Positions 16,085 through 24,846 of a stretch of 64,000 nucleotides of DNA are shown in pieces. The notes under the pieces were generated by a model. It was not told where the DNA came from. It ran no database searches and saw only the letters and a program-made list of their open reading frames with translations. The stretch is from Clostridia bacterium (GTDB lineage: Bacteria > Bacillota > Clostridia > Oscillospirales > Acutalibacteraceae), in contig JAFXDV010000010.1 of NCBI GenBank assembly GCA_017521125.1, positions 1 through 64,000 on the forward strand, read 5' to 3'. Both the position numbers and the translations under genes were made by a program. Position 1 is the stretch's first letter, and each line of letters starts with the position of its first letter.

Positions 16085-17048
16085 TTTTTCGCTCCATTTC
16101 ATTTTTTACTGCCGCTAAAATCTGGGCCTTAACTGTTGAGAGCCTACCTGTCAATGCGCAACCTGCCGCCGCCTTATGTCCGCCACCGCCAAGTTCTTTA
16201 CAAATTGCCGAGGCATCAAGGGGGTCATAGGTTCTCATAGAAATTTTAAACTTGTCCTTTGCTACCTGTTTAATGGAAACTCCTGCGATAACCCCTTCAA
16301 CCGAGCGAGACATTGAAGCAACGCCCTCAAGCTCAGTTAGGTCGCAACCTGTTTTCTTCTGCATTTTAGAGGTTACCGAAAGGACCATACATTTATCACC
16401 GAAATGATACTCTGCCTTTTCTAAAACCAATTTTTCAAGTTCTAATCGGTTTTTAGATTTAGTATCAAACATTATGCGGTTGATTTCTGCGGCATCTACA
16501 CCGATTGTATAAAGCTTTGCCGCAATTTTATGGGTTTTCTCGGTTACACTTGCATATTTAAAGCAACCTGTATCGGTAGAAAGCCCTGTATATAGTGCGT
16601 TTGCTGTTTTGCGGTCAAAGGTAGCTCCAAGCTCGTCCAAAATTTCAAAAACACATTCTGCCGCTGCAGAGGCGTCAGCATCAAGATATAATCTTTTAGC
16701 GTACTTTGTGTTAGAAATATGATGGTCGATACAAAGATCAATTTTCCCCTCAAACTGACTATGAAGGTCTCCCAAAAGTTTTATATCGGCAACGTCCACC
16801 GCTATAACACACTCAGGCGCAAAATCTACGTTTGAGTCCTCGATAAAGTAATTGTATTTATGAGGAATTTTATCGCAACAAACAACCTGAGCCCTTTTAT
16901 TTAAGGTTTCAAGGCCATATTTAAGTGCATATGCACTACCCAGCGTGTCCCCGTCAGGAGCCACGTGGGTAAGTATTACATAATTGTTATTTTCCTTTAA
17001 AAAGGCGCAAAGGTCTGCCAGAGTCAGAATTTCACACACATTACTCAT
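16062..17048 (-). CDS. nrnA: DHH-DHHA1 phosphoesterase (nanoRNase / pAp phosphatase)
   Basis: Degrades short oligoribonucleotides and 3'-phosphoadenosine 5'-phosphate. The 328-residue protein has the DHH domain motifs THVAPDGDTLGSAYALK, AVDVAD and CIDHHISNT (the DHH triad) and ends with the DHHA1 signature ELGGGGHKAAAGC. It sits between rbfA and truB, the usual Firmicute location. The ATG at 17048 follows GAGG; a GTG five codons upstream is possible. It overlaps the end of rbfA by eight bases. Confidence 0.94.
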   Translation of the reverse strand: MSNVCEILTLADLCAFLKENNNYVILTHVAPDGDTLGSAYALKYGLETLNKRAQVVCCDKIPHKYNYFIEDSNVDFAPECVIAVDVADIKLLGDLHSQFEGKIDLCIDHHISNTKYAKRLYLDADASAAAECVFEILDELGATFDRKTANALYTGLSTDTGCFKYASVTEKTHKIAAKLYTIGVDAAEINRIMFDTKSKNRLELEKLVLEKAEYHFGDKCMVLSVTSKMQKKTGCDLTELEGVASMSRSVEGVIAGVSIKQVAKDKFKISMRTYDPLDASAICKELGGGGHKAAAGCALTGRLSTVKAQILAAVKNEMERKNAGLTTN

Positions 17049-17409
17049 CTGCGTTGTCCTCACTATTTTTATAGGTAAAGGAATTTGCTATTTTGGATAT
17101 ATTGGCACTGATTTCGATAGATTCATCTGCTACAAAACGTAGCTCAGGAACCTTGCGAAGAGAAAGACCTCTACCAAGTTCACGACGTAAATAACCCGCC
17201 ATTCCTTTTAAGGCCTTAACTGACTCCTTGGTTTTTTCACTGCCTTCTATGGCACTAACGTAAACCGTCGCATAGGAAAGGTCTCCCGAAACATCAAGCT
17301 TTACAATGCTCAGCATTTTGCTGACTCTCGGGTCCTTTACCTCACGAAGCAGTTCAGATAGAGCATATTTTATATCCGATGTTACTCGATTTATTTTAAA
17401 TCCTGCCAT
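17041..17409 (-). CDS. rbfA: 30S ribosome-binding factor A
   Basis: Binds 16S rRNA helix 1 during late 30S maturation. The 122-residue KH-fold protein starts with FKINRVTSDIKYALSELLREVKDPRV, the strongest family signature, then SGDLSYATVYVS and LRRELGRGLSLRKVPEL. It follows infB by nine bases and overlaps nrnA, in conserved order. Confidence 0.96.
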   Translation of the reverse strand: MAGFKINRVTSDIKYALSELLREVKDPRVSKMLSIVKLDVSGDLSYATVYVSAIEGSEKTKESVKALKGMAGYLRRELGRGLSLRKVPELRFVADESIEISANISKIANSFTYKNSEDNADE

Positions 17410-17418
17410 AGTAACCCT

Positions 17419-19926
17419 CTAATCTCTATATTCTTCAACAATATAAGCCTCTAAGATATCTCCTTCTTTAATATCGGCAAATTTTTCAAGACCTATACCA
17501 CATTCATAGCCTTGTGCTACCTCTTTTACGTCATCCTTAAAGCGACGTAAAGAATCAATCTTATCATCAGCGATAACAATACCATCACGAACAACACGAA
17601 TGTTGCAAGCTCTTGTTACCTTACCGTTTGTTACGTAACCGCCGGCAATGGTGCCAACACCTGAAATTTTGAAGGTTGAACGAACCTCAATAGAGCCCAT
17701 ATCAACATTGCGGTACTTAGGTGCAAGCATACCCTTCATAGCGGCTTCGATTTCTTCAATAGCCTCGTAGATGATTCTGTAGAGGCGGATATCTACGCCG
17801 TCCTTTTCTGCTGCTGCCTTAGCAACTGCATCTGGTCTTACGTTAAAGCCAACGATAATAGCGCCTGAGGTCTGAGCAAGCATAACGTCGGTTTCATTAA
17901 CTCCACCAACTGCTCCGTGAATAACGTTTACACGAACCTCTTCATTAGAAAGCTTAACAAGAGATTCCTTAACGGCTTCAACCGAGCCCTGAACGTCCGC
18001 TTTAACAATAATGTTTAACTCTTTAAGGTCGCCCTCGTTAAACTTATCAAATAGGTTATCAAGAGTAATCTTCTGAGCGGCGCCGAATTTCTCATCCTTA
18101 ATTTTCTGCTTTCTCTGTTCAACAAGCTCACGAGCAAGTCTTTCATCAGATACTGCATCAAAGATATCGCCTGCAGCAGGTGTTTCTGCAAGACCTGCAA
18201 TTTCAACAGGAACCGAAGGACCTGCTTCTTTAAGAACTTTACCCTTTTCATTGGTCATTACACGAACTCTACCAACAGCAGTTCCTGCAACGATAATATC
18301 TCCTGCGTGGAGTGTGCCGTTCTGAACAAGAAGTGTTGCAATAGGACCTCTGCCCTTATCAAGTCGAGCCTCGATAACAACGCCCTTTGCTCTACGGTCC
18401 GGATTAGCCTTAAGCTCTGCCATTTCAGCAACAAGCAGTACGTTTTCTAAGAGGGTATCAATTCCGTCGTGGGTTTTAGCAGAAACAGGAACACAAATTA
18501 CATCTCCGCCCCACTGTTCAGGAACAACCTCGTGCTCGGTAAGCTGTTGTAAAATTCTATCAGGGTTAGCCTCTGGTTTATCCATTTTATTGATTGCCAC
18601 TATCATCTGAACGTTAGCGGCTTTTGCGTGGTTAATAGCCTCAATAGTCTGTGGCATAATACCATCGTCTGCGGCAACAACCAAGATTGCAATATCGGTT
18701 GCCATTGCACCTCTTTGGCGCATTGAGGTAAATGCGGCGTGTCCTGGGGTGTCAAGGAAGGTAATATCCTGACCCTTGCAGTTTACTCTATACGCACCGA
18801 TGTGCTGGGTAATTCCGCCTGCCTCTGTATCGGTAACGGCGGTATTTCTGATTGCGTCAAGAAGTGAGGTTTTACCATGGTCTACGTGACCCATAACAAC
18901 AACTACCGGACTTCTCGGTTTTAGGCTCTCTGCGGTGTCCTCGGTTTCGTCCATAATCTGCTCTTCAATGGTAAGAACAACTGCTTTTTGAATTTTTGCA
19001 CCCATTTCGGTAACAACAATCTCGGCGGTATCGTAGTCGATGGTCTGATTAACACTTGCCATCATACCAAGCTTCATAAGCTCTTTGATAACCTCTGCGG
19101 CAGTCTTCTTCATTGCAGCGGCAAGCTCGCCTACTGTAATTTCATCTCCCACTGTTACGGTAATAGGAGTCTTCTTGATGCGCTCAAGCTGAATTCTGCG
19201 CATCTTCTCTGCCTCAATTTCCTTTTTGGACTTCTCTTGGCGACGATAGTTCTGAGATTTCTGATTTATCTTCTGCTTTCTCTGATGGTTATCCTTCATA
19301 GAGTTTGCAGGAGCGATATTTTCATATTTTTCGTTATAACGTTCCATATCAACGTTAGAAACACGAGTATCAACATGACGGATTTCCACTGGTCCTCTGT
19401 TAGGAGCCGCACCTGCTTTTTTCTCGTCCTTAACACGAGGAGCAAACGGTTTGGGGTCAGAAGGCTTATGCTCTTTGACTTCCTGAACCTTTTTCTCCTC
19501 AGGCTTTTTAGTTTCTTTCTTAGGCTCTGCCTTTTTAACTTCAGGCTTAGCCTCAACCTTGGTTTCGGTCTTTTTAGGTTCTGCTTTTGCGGCTTTCTCG
19601 GCCTTTTTAGCGGCCATTTCTGCCTCTTGAGCGGCCTTTAACTGTTCAAAAATCGCCATCTGCTCAGCAAGTTTTCTTTCCTTATCTGCCTTACGTGCTT
19701 CTGCCTCGGCGGCTCTTGCCTTTTCTCCTGTGGCAAAATACTCATCAAAATTTTTAACCTGATTTTTCTGAGTTAAAGCATCAAAAACAACGTTTACCTC
19801 CTCTGCCACAAGGGATGCACCTGCTTTTTTCTCGGTACCTGTAAAATCTTTTATAATTGCAGTTAAGTCCTTTGACGCCATTTTAAAATCAGCGGCAAGT
19901 ACACTTAATTTGACTTTTTCTATCAT
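17419..19926 (-). CDS. infB: Translation initiation factor IF-2
   Basis: GTPase that places initiator tRNA on the ribosome. The 835-residue protein has an N-terminal helix-bundle start, a long Lys/Glu/Ala-rich low-complexity region (about 80-240), an IF2-N domain ([18 protein letters not shown]) and the G domain with [10 protein letters not shown] (G1), [11 protein letters not shown] (G3) and NKMDKPEAN (G4). Domains II-IV complete the C terminus, which ends [14 protein letters not shown]. The start overlaps the ylxQ stop (ATGA). The charged segment varies between species, so its length is not an anomaly. Confidence 0.98.
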   Translation of the reverse strand: MIEKVKLSVLAADFKMASKDLTAIIKDFTGTEKKAGASLVAEEVNVVFDALTQKNQVKNFDEYFATGEKARAAEAEARKADKERKLAEQMAIFEQLKAAQEAEMAAKKAEKAAKAEPKKTETKVEAKPEVKKAEPKKETKKPEEKKVQEVKEHKPSDPKPFAPRVKDEKKAGAAPNRGPVEIRHVDTRVSNVDMERYNEKYENIAPANSMKDNHQRKQKINQKSQNYRRQEKSKKEIEAEKMRRIQLERIKKTPITVTVGDEITVGELAAAMKKTAAEVIKELMKLGMMASVNQTIDYDTAEIVVTEMGAKIQKAVVLTIEEQIMDETEDTAESLKPRSPVVVVMGHVDHGKTSLLDAIRNTAVTDTEAGGITQHIGAYRVNCKGQDITFLDTPGHAAFTSMRQRGAMATDIAILVVAADDGIMPQTIEAINHAKAANVQMIVAINKMDKPEANPDRILQQLTEHEVVPEQWGGDVICVPVSAKTHDGIDTLLENVLLVAEMAELKANPDRRAKGVVIEARLDKGRGPIATLLVQNGTLHAGDIIVAGTAVGRVRVMTNEKGKVLKEAGPSVPVEIAGLAETPAAGDIFDAVSDERLARELVEQRKQKIKDEKFGAAQKITLDNLFDKFNEGDLKELNIIVKADVQGSVEAVKESLVKLSNEEVRVNVIHGAVGGVNETDVMLAQTSGAIIVGFNVRPDAVAKAAAEKDGVDIRLYRIIYEAIEEIEAAMKGMLAPKYRNVDMGSIEVRSTFKISGVGTIAGGYVTNGKVTRACNIRVVRDGIVIADDKIDSLRRFKDDVKEVAQGYECGIGLEKFADIKEGDILEAYIVEEYRD

Positions 19927-20255
19927 AGGTTTATTCCTCCTTCATTAGTCTCGCCTTGTTTATCACTCAAGGCTTTAGCAAACCCTTCATCATTTACGGC
20001 TAATATTCCGCAATTCTTTCCTATCCTTTGTGAAAGAAGCTGAGTGCTTATTCCCTTTAGAATCATTACCGGAATATTAGTTTTACTCGCATTAAATTTA
20101 AGTTCTTTTACGCTTTTGGCGGAAATGTCCTCGGCGGCACAAACAAGTTTTGCCTTTTTCCAGGTTATTGCATAGGTTGTGGCGTGGGTGCCAAAGGAAA
20201 GTTTTCCTGCCTTTGCCGCAAACCCCAACAATGCAAGGCTTTTATTATTCTCCAT
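19923..20255 (-). CDS. ylxQ: L7Ae-family K-turn RNA-binding protein YlxQ
   Basis: A 110-residue member of the L7Ae/L30e/S12e fold, which binds kink-turn RNA. Visible family parts are [18 protein letters not shown] at the N terminus and [16 protein letters not shown] in the middle. It is always found between ylxR and infB in Firmicutes, consistent with a ribosome-related role that is not fully defined. A perfect GGAGG lies inside the end of ylxR, whose last 11 bases overlap this gene. Confidence 0.92.
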   Translation of the reverse strand: MENNKSLALLGFAAKAGKLSFGTHATTYAITWKKAKLVCAAEDISAKSVKELKFNASKTNIPVMILKGISTQLLSQRIGKNCGILAVNDEGFAKALSDKQGETNEGGINL

Positions 20256-20511
20256 TAATTTCCTCCAAAATTTGCTTTTCCACTTCGTCGGGAATTTTTA
20301 CTCCAAAAGCTCTTTCAAAGCGTTTAGCCTTTACTGCCTTTTCGAAGCACTTTTTATTATTGCAAATATATGAGCCTCTTCCGTTTTTCTTTCCCGTAAG
20401 GTCAAGAGAAATTTCTCCCTCAGGGGAACGGACTACCCTTACAAGCTCTGCTTTGGGTTTCATTTCGCCGCAACCGCCACACTGACGGAGAGGAACTTTT
20501 CTTTTCTGCAT
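20245..20511 (-). CDS. ylxR: YlxR/RnpM RNA-binding protein
   Basis: An 88-residue basic protein, recently connected with RNase P modulation in B. subtilis (RnpM). The hallmark RQCGGCGEMKPKAELVRVV lies at residues about 9-27, followed by GRGSYICNNKKCFEKAVK. The two Cys pairs could bind a metal, although many family members lack this. The ATG at 20511 is preceded by GGGAGG; the upstream in-frame ATG is ignored. It lies between nusA and ylxQ. Confidence 0.93.
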   Translation of the reverse strand: MQKRKVPLRQCGGCGEMKPKAELVRVVRSPEGEISLDLTGKKNGRGSYICNNKKCFEKAVKAKRFERAFGVKIPDEVEKQILEEINGE

Positions 20512-20550
20512 AATAAAACCTCCCAACAAAAAATTTAAACTAAAACTTAA

Positions 20551-21630
20551 TTATTCTTCTCCGTAAAATCCGCTTTCTGGGTGAATGTCGATTTTCCAAC
20601 CTGTGAGCTTTGCAGCAAGTCTTACGTTCTGTCCCTTATTGCCGATAGCAAGGGAAAGCTGGGAATCAGGAACGGTAACCTTGCAAGCCTTAGGCTCTTC
20701 GCTGATAATCTCAACCGAAACTACCTTTGAAGGAGAAAGTGCCTCGGAAATAAATTCCACAGGATTTTCAGAATATTTTACAATGTCAATTTTCTCTCCA
20801 ACAAGCTCTTCAACGATAGCGTTAACTCTTGCGCCCTTAGGTCCGATACAAGAACCAACGGGGTCGATTTCGCTATTTGCAGACCAAACCGCAATTTTTG
20901 TGCGTGATCCTGCCTGACGGGAAATTGATTTGATCTCAATAGTTCCGTCAAAAATTTCAGGAACCTCGGTTTCAAAGAGGCGCTTAACAAGACCCGGATG
21001 TGTTCTCGAAATCATAACCTTTGGTCCCTTTTCGGTATCCTTAACGTCTACAACGTAAACCTTAATGTGATCGCCCTCGTGAAGCTCCTCGCCGGGAACC
21101 TGTTCAAGTAATGGAAGTGTTGCTTCGTTCTTACCAATGGTAACAATAGCCTTTCCTGTTTTAGGGTCAAGCTTTTGAACAACCGCAGTGAGAAGTTCAC
21201 GGTTGTGAGCCTGAAACTCGCTTAAAGTCTGGCTATGCTCAACGTCACGAATTCCCTGACGAATAACGTGCTTTGCAGTCTGAGCCACGATTCTACCAAA
21301 CTGACGTGTATCCATTTCAATTTCAACAAACTCATCGGTTGCCTTTGCTTTATACTGCTTCTTTGCTTCCTCACGAAGAATCTGTACCTTTGGATTTTCA
21401 ACCTCTTCTACAATATCCTTGCGAAGAACAACCTTGAAAATTTCGTTTTCTGTGTCGATTATACAGTTGATGTTTTCCACTGTGCCGTAGTCCTTACGAA
21501 GTGCTACGATTATTGCGGCAGAAATTTTTTCTGCTAAGTATTCTACAGGAATACCTTTTTCTTCTCCCATAAACTTTAGAGCCGCAAAAAACTCCTTGCT
21601 TTGATCTACTGCTTTTACCTTTTTAGCCAT
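20551..21630 (-). CDS. nusA: Transcription termination/antitermination factor NusA
   Basis: Binds RNA polymerase and nascent RNA and modulates pausing, intrinsic termination and antitermination. The 359-residue protein has an N-terminal polymerase-binding domain (to about 125), an S1 domain (LLTAVVQKLDPKTGKAIVTI), then KH1 and KH2 with DPVGSCIGPKGARVNAI and LAIGNKGQNVRLAAKLTGWK. It lacks the C-terminal acidic repeats of Gram-negative NusA, as expected in Firmicutes. A GGAGG site is present. NusA could act on the terminator hairpin in its own operon leader. Confidence 0.97.
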   Translation of the reverse strand: MAKKVKAVDQSKEFFAALKFMGEEKGIPVEYLAEKISAAIIVALRKDYGTVENINCIIDTENEIFKVVLRKDIVEEVENPKVQILREEAKKQYKAKATDEFVEIEMDTRQFGRIVAQTAKHVIRQGIRDVEHSQTLSEFQAHNRELLTAVVQKLDPKTGKAIVTIGKNEATLPLLEQVPGEELHEGDHIKVYVVDVKDTEKGPKVMISRTHPGLVKRLFETEVPEIFDGTIEIKSISRQAGSRTKIAVWSANSEIDPVGSCIGPKGARVNAIVEELVGEKIDIVKYSENPVEFISEALSPSKVVSVEIISEEPKACKVTVPDSQLSLAIGNKGQNVRLAAKLTGWKIDIHPESGFYGEE

Positions 21631-21647
21631 TTTCCATTTTCCTCCGT

Positions 21648-22115
21648 TTAATTTATATTAAAATCATCTAATTTACAAACTGAAATTTCGGCACGGTCAA
21701 ACTCCAAATCTTCTTCCCCTGCCGTAACAGTTATTTTTTTGCCGTCAAAAGCTTTTAAAATTCCGCTGAATTCTTTTACGCCGTCTCTCGCTTTATAAAG
21801 CTTTAGCTTTACCGCCTGGCCTAACTTTGCAGTAAAATGTTCGGGGCGCACAAGCTCTCTTTCAAGTCCTGTGGAGCAAACCTCTAAATAATAAGAGTTA
21901 TCAATAGGGTCTGCCTCGTCAATAATAGGGTCGATTGCGTGGTTTACCTTGGTGCAGTCATCTATTGAGATACCGTCTTCCTTATCAATAAAAACTCTGA
22001 GATAATAAGAGGCTCCCTCTTTTAAATATCTTACGTCCCAAAGGCTCACGCCCTGCTCTTCAACAGTTTCCTTAATCAGAGTAAAAACTCTTTCTGCTAC
22101 TCCTGCCAAACTCAT
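21648..22115 (-). CDS. rimP: Ribosome maturation factor RimP
   Basis: Needed for 30S subunit maturation. The 155-residue protein opens with LAGVAERVFTLIKETVEEQG and contains the family stretches YYLRVFIDKEDGISIDDC and YLEVCSTGLERELVRPEHF. A C-terminal SH3-like domain includes KAFDGKKITVTA. I chose the ATG at 22115; a GTG 12 codons upstream would add residues that family members lack and lies next to a terminator U-run. It is the first gene of the operon. Confidence 0.93.
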   Translation of the reverse strand: MSLAGVAERVFTLIKETVEEQGVSLWDVRYLKEGASYYLRVFIDKEDGISIDDCTKVNHAIDPIIDEADPIDNSYYLEVCSTGLERELVRPEHFTAKLGQAVKLKLYKARDGVKEFSGILKAFDGKKITVTAGEEDLEFDRAEISVCKLDDFNIN

Positions 22116-22152
22116 CTTCCTTTCTAAAGCCAATGTGTTTAAATTGGTCACA

Positions 22153-22181
22153 CAAAAAACGAAGAGCGGGTTGCCCCACTC
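22153..22181 (-). terminator. Terminator hairpin inside the rimP-nusA operon leader (attenuator candidate)
   Basis: On the minus strand GAGTGGG-GCAA-CCCGCTC forms a 7-bp stem with a GNRA-type loop, followed by TTCGTTTTTTG. It lies between the promoter at 22207-22235 and the rimP start, so every operon transcript must read through it. Confidence 0.75.
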
Positions 22182-22206
22182 TCCTTTGCTTACATTATCC
22201 GAAAAT

Positions 22207-22235
22207 ATTATAACCTATTTCTCTTTAAAAATCAA
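22207..22235 (-). promoter_or_regulatory. Promoter of the rimP-nusA-infB operon
   Basis: TTGATT (22230-22235) and TATAAT (22207-22212) are 17 bases apart on the minus strand. The -35 box overlaps the stop codon of the upstream S26-peptidase gene. The start site should be near 22200, giving an 85-base leader. Confidence 0.8.
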
Positions 22236-22681
22236 GCATTTTTTATTCTGCGCTTAATTCCTCGGTAAACCCTTCTGAAAATTCTTGTGTTTGCCCAGAA
22301 AAACGAATAAAACTTATAAGAAAAATCCGTGTTTTTAAAGAGCTTTTCGCCCTTATAGATTCCTGTTACTTTAGCAAGTATATCGTTGGCATCTATACCC
22401 TCTTCCAATGCGACCTGATTATCTCCACATAAAACGACCTCGTCGTTTTTCATCTTCATTATTCTGTGAATAACAAACTGACCGTTTGGCCTTTTATACA
22501 AAACTATATCATATTTTTTCAGTTTTTTAGGTGCGGCAAGTTCAACCGAGTCATCCCCCTGCTTAATAGTAGGGAGCATACTTGTTCCCTTAGGAAAAAG
22601 TCTGAAGCTTCCGCCTGAGGATATGATTTCGCTGATAAGCGGATACATTTCTTCCACTTTAAAATCTTGCTTATTCATCAA
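22232..22681 (-). CDS. S24/S26-family signal-peptidase-like protein
   Basis: A 149-residue protein resembling the catalytic core of type I signal peptidases: GTSMLPTIKQGD carries the expected nucleophilic Ser, KKYDIVLYKRPNGQFVIHRIMK holds box-like elements, and LCGDNQ matches the late family box. It lacks an N-terminal transmembrane anchor, and the end is strongly basic (RRVYRGIKRRIKNA). It overlaps a PqqD-like gene by 11 bases, which suggests processing of a modified peptide or of exported proteins. No precursor peptide gene is visible nearby. Confidence 0.75.
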   Translation of the reverse strand: MMNKQDFKVEEMYPLISEIISSGGSFRLFPKGTSMLPTIKQGDDSVELAAPKKLKKYDIVLYKRPNGQFVIHRIMKMKNDEVVLCGDNQVALEEGIDANDILAKVTGIYKGEKLFKNTDFSYKFYSFFWANTRIFRRVYRGIKRRIKNA

Positions 22682-22937
22682 TTAGTCCTGCATCTTTCAA
22701 GGTTTTTATAAAAGCGGCAACGTCTTCGGTTGCTTTTTCTTTGTCAACCTCGTATTCCTTTAAAACCTTTTTTACTATTTCTTCGGCGGTGGTATCGTTT
22801 TCTAAACAATCCCAGATGAAGCCTGCCATATCGTTAAGGGTTATCATTCCGTCAAAATCTTTGCAACGCTCTCCAACGGCTACGGCAATATTTCTGCCTC
22901 CAACCGTTCTTTTTATAAAGCCTGATTTTATTTTCAT
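22671..22937 (-). CDS. PqqD-like protein (RiPP recognition element fold)
   Basis: An 88-residue protein of the PqqD family. It has the usual alternation: a beta start (KSGFIKRTVGGRNIAVAVG), LNDMAGFIWDCLEN, then a helical part with TAEEIVKKVLKEYEV and a final FIKTLKDAGLI. PqqD folds bind leader peptides in ribosomally made modified peptides, but stand-alone copies also accompany polysaccharide and signal-peptidase genes. It is the first gene of a two-gene transcript with the S26-like peptidase. No radical SAM enzyme or precursor is adjacent. Confidence 0.82.
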   Translation of the reverse strand: MKIKSGFIKRTVGGRNIAVAVGERCKDFDGMITLNDMAGFIWDCLENDTTAEEIVKKVLKEYEVDKEKATEDVAAFIKTLKDAGLIDE

Positions 22938-22958
22938 TTTATCACCTCGAGCCTATTT

Positions 22959-22987
22959 ATTCTAACACATCTATTTGTTTTTTTCAA
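22959..22987 (-). promoter_or_regulatory. Promoter of the PqqD-like/S26-peptidase pair
   Basis: TTGAAA (22982-22987) and TAGAAT (22959-22964) are separated by 17 bases on the minus strand. GAGGTGAT then precedes the start codon. Confidence 0.7.
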
Positions 22988-23041
22988 GTTGTATCTATAT
23001 TTGAAAGATTTTTACAGATAATAGGAGAGAGGTATCTGTTT

Positions 23042-23395
23042 ATGAAAAAATTTACACTAACGGCTTTGCTTGGCGCACTTACAGGAATAGTAAACGGTAT
23101 GCTTGGTGCAGGAGGCGGCATGATAGCCGTTCCTTCCCTTAGAAAACTGGGCCTTGATAAAAAAGACTCTCACGCCAACGCCGTCGCCGTAATTCTTCCC
23201 CTTGCCGTTTTTTCTGCCGCTCTTTATTTATATGAGGGCAGAGTAACCCTTACCGACCCGCTTATTTATATTCCGTCAGGAATTTTAGGGGCGGTTCTTG
23301 GCACCTTTATTATGAAAAAAATAACCGCCAAAAATTTAGGGCGTATTTTCGGCGCTTTTATGATTTTTGCAGGAGTGAGAATGATTCTTCGATGA
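23042..23395 (+). CDS. TauE/SafE (TSUP) half-transporter, first half
   Basis: A 117-residue membrane protein with about four hydrophobic segments. Near the N terminus is the TSUP repeat motif GIVNGMLGAGGGMIAVPSLR; the end (GRIFGAFMIFAGVRMILR) is typical of one half of a TauE/SafE protein. Full-length family members are about 250 residues with two such halves. The next gene supplies the second half and overlaps by four bases (ATGA), so the two products probably assemble as a heterodimer. Sulfur compounds or organic anions are typical family substrates. Confidence 0.85.
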   Translation: MKKFTLTALLGALTGIVNGMLGAGGGMIAVPSLRKLGLDKKDSHANAVAVILPLAVFSAALYLYEGRVTLTDPLIYIPSGILGAVLGTFIMKKITAKNLGRIFGAFMIFAGVRMILR

Positions 23396-23742
23396 TTTGG
23401 GGTATTTTAGCAGGGTTCCTTTCAGGAATAATCGGCGCTATGGGCCTTGGTGGCGGCGGAGTGTTGCTTATTTATCTTGCTGCTTTTATGGGGGTCGAGC
23501 AGTTAAAGGCTCAGGGAATAAATCTGCTTTTCTTTATTCCTATCGGCACCATTTCGGTAATAATTTATGCCATAAAAAAGCAAATTCAGTGGAAAAAGGT
23601 AATTCCCTTTGCCCTTTTCGGTCTTGTAGGGGCGGTTATCGGCTTTTTTCTTTCTAAGTTTTTAGGGGCGGAAATTACAGGCAAGGTCTTTGGCGGACTT
23701 CTTGTGGTTTTAGGTCTTAAAGAGATTTTTAAAAAGTCTTGA
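23392..23742 (+). CDS. TauE/SafE (TSUP) half-transporter, second half
   Basis: A 116-residue membrane protein with the second TSUP repeat: GIIGAMGLGGGGVLLIYLA at the N terminus, then FIPIGTISVIIYAIKKQIQW and LGGLLVVLGLKEIF-like C-terminal segments (GGLLVVLGLKEIFKKS). Coupled to the first half by an ATGA overlap. The sequence between the halves reads cleanly, with its own start codon, so this appears to be a genuine two-gene transporter and not a frameshifted single gene, although a one-base change could fuse them. Confidence 0.85.
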   Translation: MIWGILAGFLSGIIGAMGLGGGGVLLIYLAAFMGVEQLKAQGINLLFFIPIGTISVIIYAIKKQIQWKKVIPFALFGLVGAVIGFFLSKFLGAEITGKVFGGLLVVLGLKEIFKKS

Positions 23743-23767
23743 TATATGGCGCTTTTCGTGTTATAAT
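23739..23767 (+). promoter_or_regulatory. lexA promoter
   Basis: TTGATA (23739-23744) and TATAAT (23762-23767) are 17 bases apart. The -35 box overlaps the stop of the preceding transporter gene. An SOS box follows at the expected start point. Confidence 0.8.
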
Positions 23768-23773
23768 CAAAAA

Positions 23774-23787
23774 AGAATATTTGTTCG
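23774..23787 (-). promoter_or_regulatory. LexA-binding SOS box (Gram-positive type)
   Basis: On the minus strand CGAACAAATATTCT matches the consensus CGAACRNRYGTTYC at all but two positions. It sits at the predicted transcription start of lexA, consistent with autoregulation. Confidence 0.7.
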
Positions 23788-23802
23788 ATAGGAGAGTGCT
23801 TT

Positions 23803-24390
23803 ATGTCTAAGCCAACACTTACCGAAAAACAGATTGCCGTTTATAACTTTCTTGTGAAGACTTTGGGCAGCGGTATTCCTCCCTCGGTGCGAGAAATTTG
23901 TCAGGCAACAGGTATTAAATCTACCTCTACCGTTCACGCCATTTTAGGCGCTCTTGAGGAAAACGGTTACATAGAGCGTGACGCTAAATATTCAAGGGCT
24001 ATTCGTATTGCGGGTAGTACCGCCACCTCTCAGGTTCCCGTTTTGGGCAGAGTAACGGCAGGTCAGCCTATTTTAGCCGTGGAGGATATTGAAGATTATA
24101 TCCCTTACCCTTCTGCCGATTCAGACGGTCTTTTTGCTCTGCGTGTTGAGGGCTTTAGTATGAGAGATATCGGTATTATGGATGGCGACATTGTGGTTGC
24201 CGACAAAAATTCCCCTACAAGAAGCGGTGATATTGTTATCGGCATGGATGGCGACGAGGCGACCGTTAAGAGACTGCTTATAAAAGATGGACAGATTATA
24301 TTTATGCCTGAAAACCCTGATTTTTCTCCTATTTACCCTGAAAACCCCTCGGTGCTTGGCAAGGTAGTGGGAAGTTACAGAAAGTATTAG
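23803..24390 (+). CDS. lexA: SOS-response repressor LexA
   Basis: Represses DNA-damage genes and cleaves itself when RecA is activated. The 195-residue protein has an N-terminal winged helix (IPPSVREICQATGIKSTSTVHAIL) and a C-terminal S24 domain. The cleavage site is the Ala-Gly in RVTAGQP at about residue 87, the catalytic Ser lies in EGFSMRDIGIMDGD and the Lys in EATVKRL. AGGAGAG precedes the ATG. rnhA follows by nine bases, probably on the same transcript. Confidence 0.97.
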   Translation: MSKPTLTEKQIAVYNFLVKTLGSGIPPSVREICQATGIKSTSTVHAILGALEENGYIERDAKYSRAIRIAGSTATSQVPVLGRVTAGQPILAVEDIEDYIPYPSADSDGLFALRVEGFSMRDIGIMDGDIVVADKNSPTRSGDIVIGMDGDEATVKRLLIKDGQIIFMPENPDFSPIYPENPSVLGKVVGSYRKY

Positions 24391-24399
24391 GAGATTTTT

Positions 24400-24846
24400 A
24401 TGGTTAGAAAATACGTAGAAATATTTACCGATGGCGCCTGTTCGGGAAATCCGGGGCCTGGCGGTTGGGGTGCGATTTTACGCTACGGCGACAAAGAAAA
24501 AGAACTTTATGGCGGAGAAAAAGAGACCACCAACAACCGAATGGAGCTTACTGCAGTTATTGAGGCTCTAAGCGCCTTAAAGGAGCCTTGTATTGTAAAA
24601 CTTACAACTGATTCTAAATACGTTTGCGATGCTATTTTAAATGGATGGGTTTACTCCTGGCAGAAAAACGGTTGGAAAAAGGCAGACAAAAAGCCTGCTT
24701 TAAACGTAGATTTATGGGAAAAACTTTTACCCCTTTTAGATAGACATGAGGTTAAATTTAATTGGGTAAAGGGTCACAACGGACACAAGGAAAATGAACG
24801 CTGCGACCAGTTAGCAGTTAGTTTTTATAAGAACTTACAAAAATAA
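24400..24846 (+). CDS. rnhA: Ribonuclease HI
   Basis: Cleaves RNA in RNA-DNA hybrids. The 148-residue protein has the four acidic catalytic residues in [17 protein letters not shown] (Asp), [13 protein letters not shown] (Glu), LTTDSKYV (Asp) and ENERCDQLA (Asp), plus [12 protein letters not shown] with the flap His and the basic handle region ([14 protein letters not shown]). It lies directly behind lexA, so it might be SOS-induced. GGAGATTTTT precedes the start. Confidence 0.96.
   Translation: MVRKYVEIFTDGACSGNPGPGGWGAILRYGDKEKELYGGEKETTNNRMELTAVIEALSALKEPCIVKLTTDSKYVCDAILNGWVYSWQKNGWKKADKKPALNVDLWEKLLPLLDRHEVKFNWVKGHNGHKENERCDQLAVSFYKNLQK

Noticed and set aside
18988..19641. Plus-strand ORF of 217 codons opposite infB
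   Set aside because: It is a shadow of the Lys/Glu-rich infB region; composition (Leu/Phe/Cys-rich) is that of antisense AAR/GAR codons.
23395..23395. Frameshift reading of the TauE/SafE pair as one broken gene
   Set aside because: The second half has its own start in an ATGA overlap and a complete repeat motif; split half-genes are a plausible genuine form.
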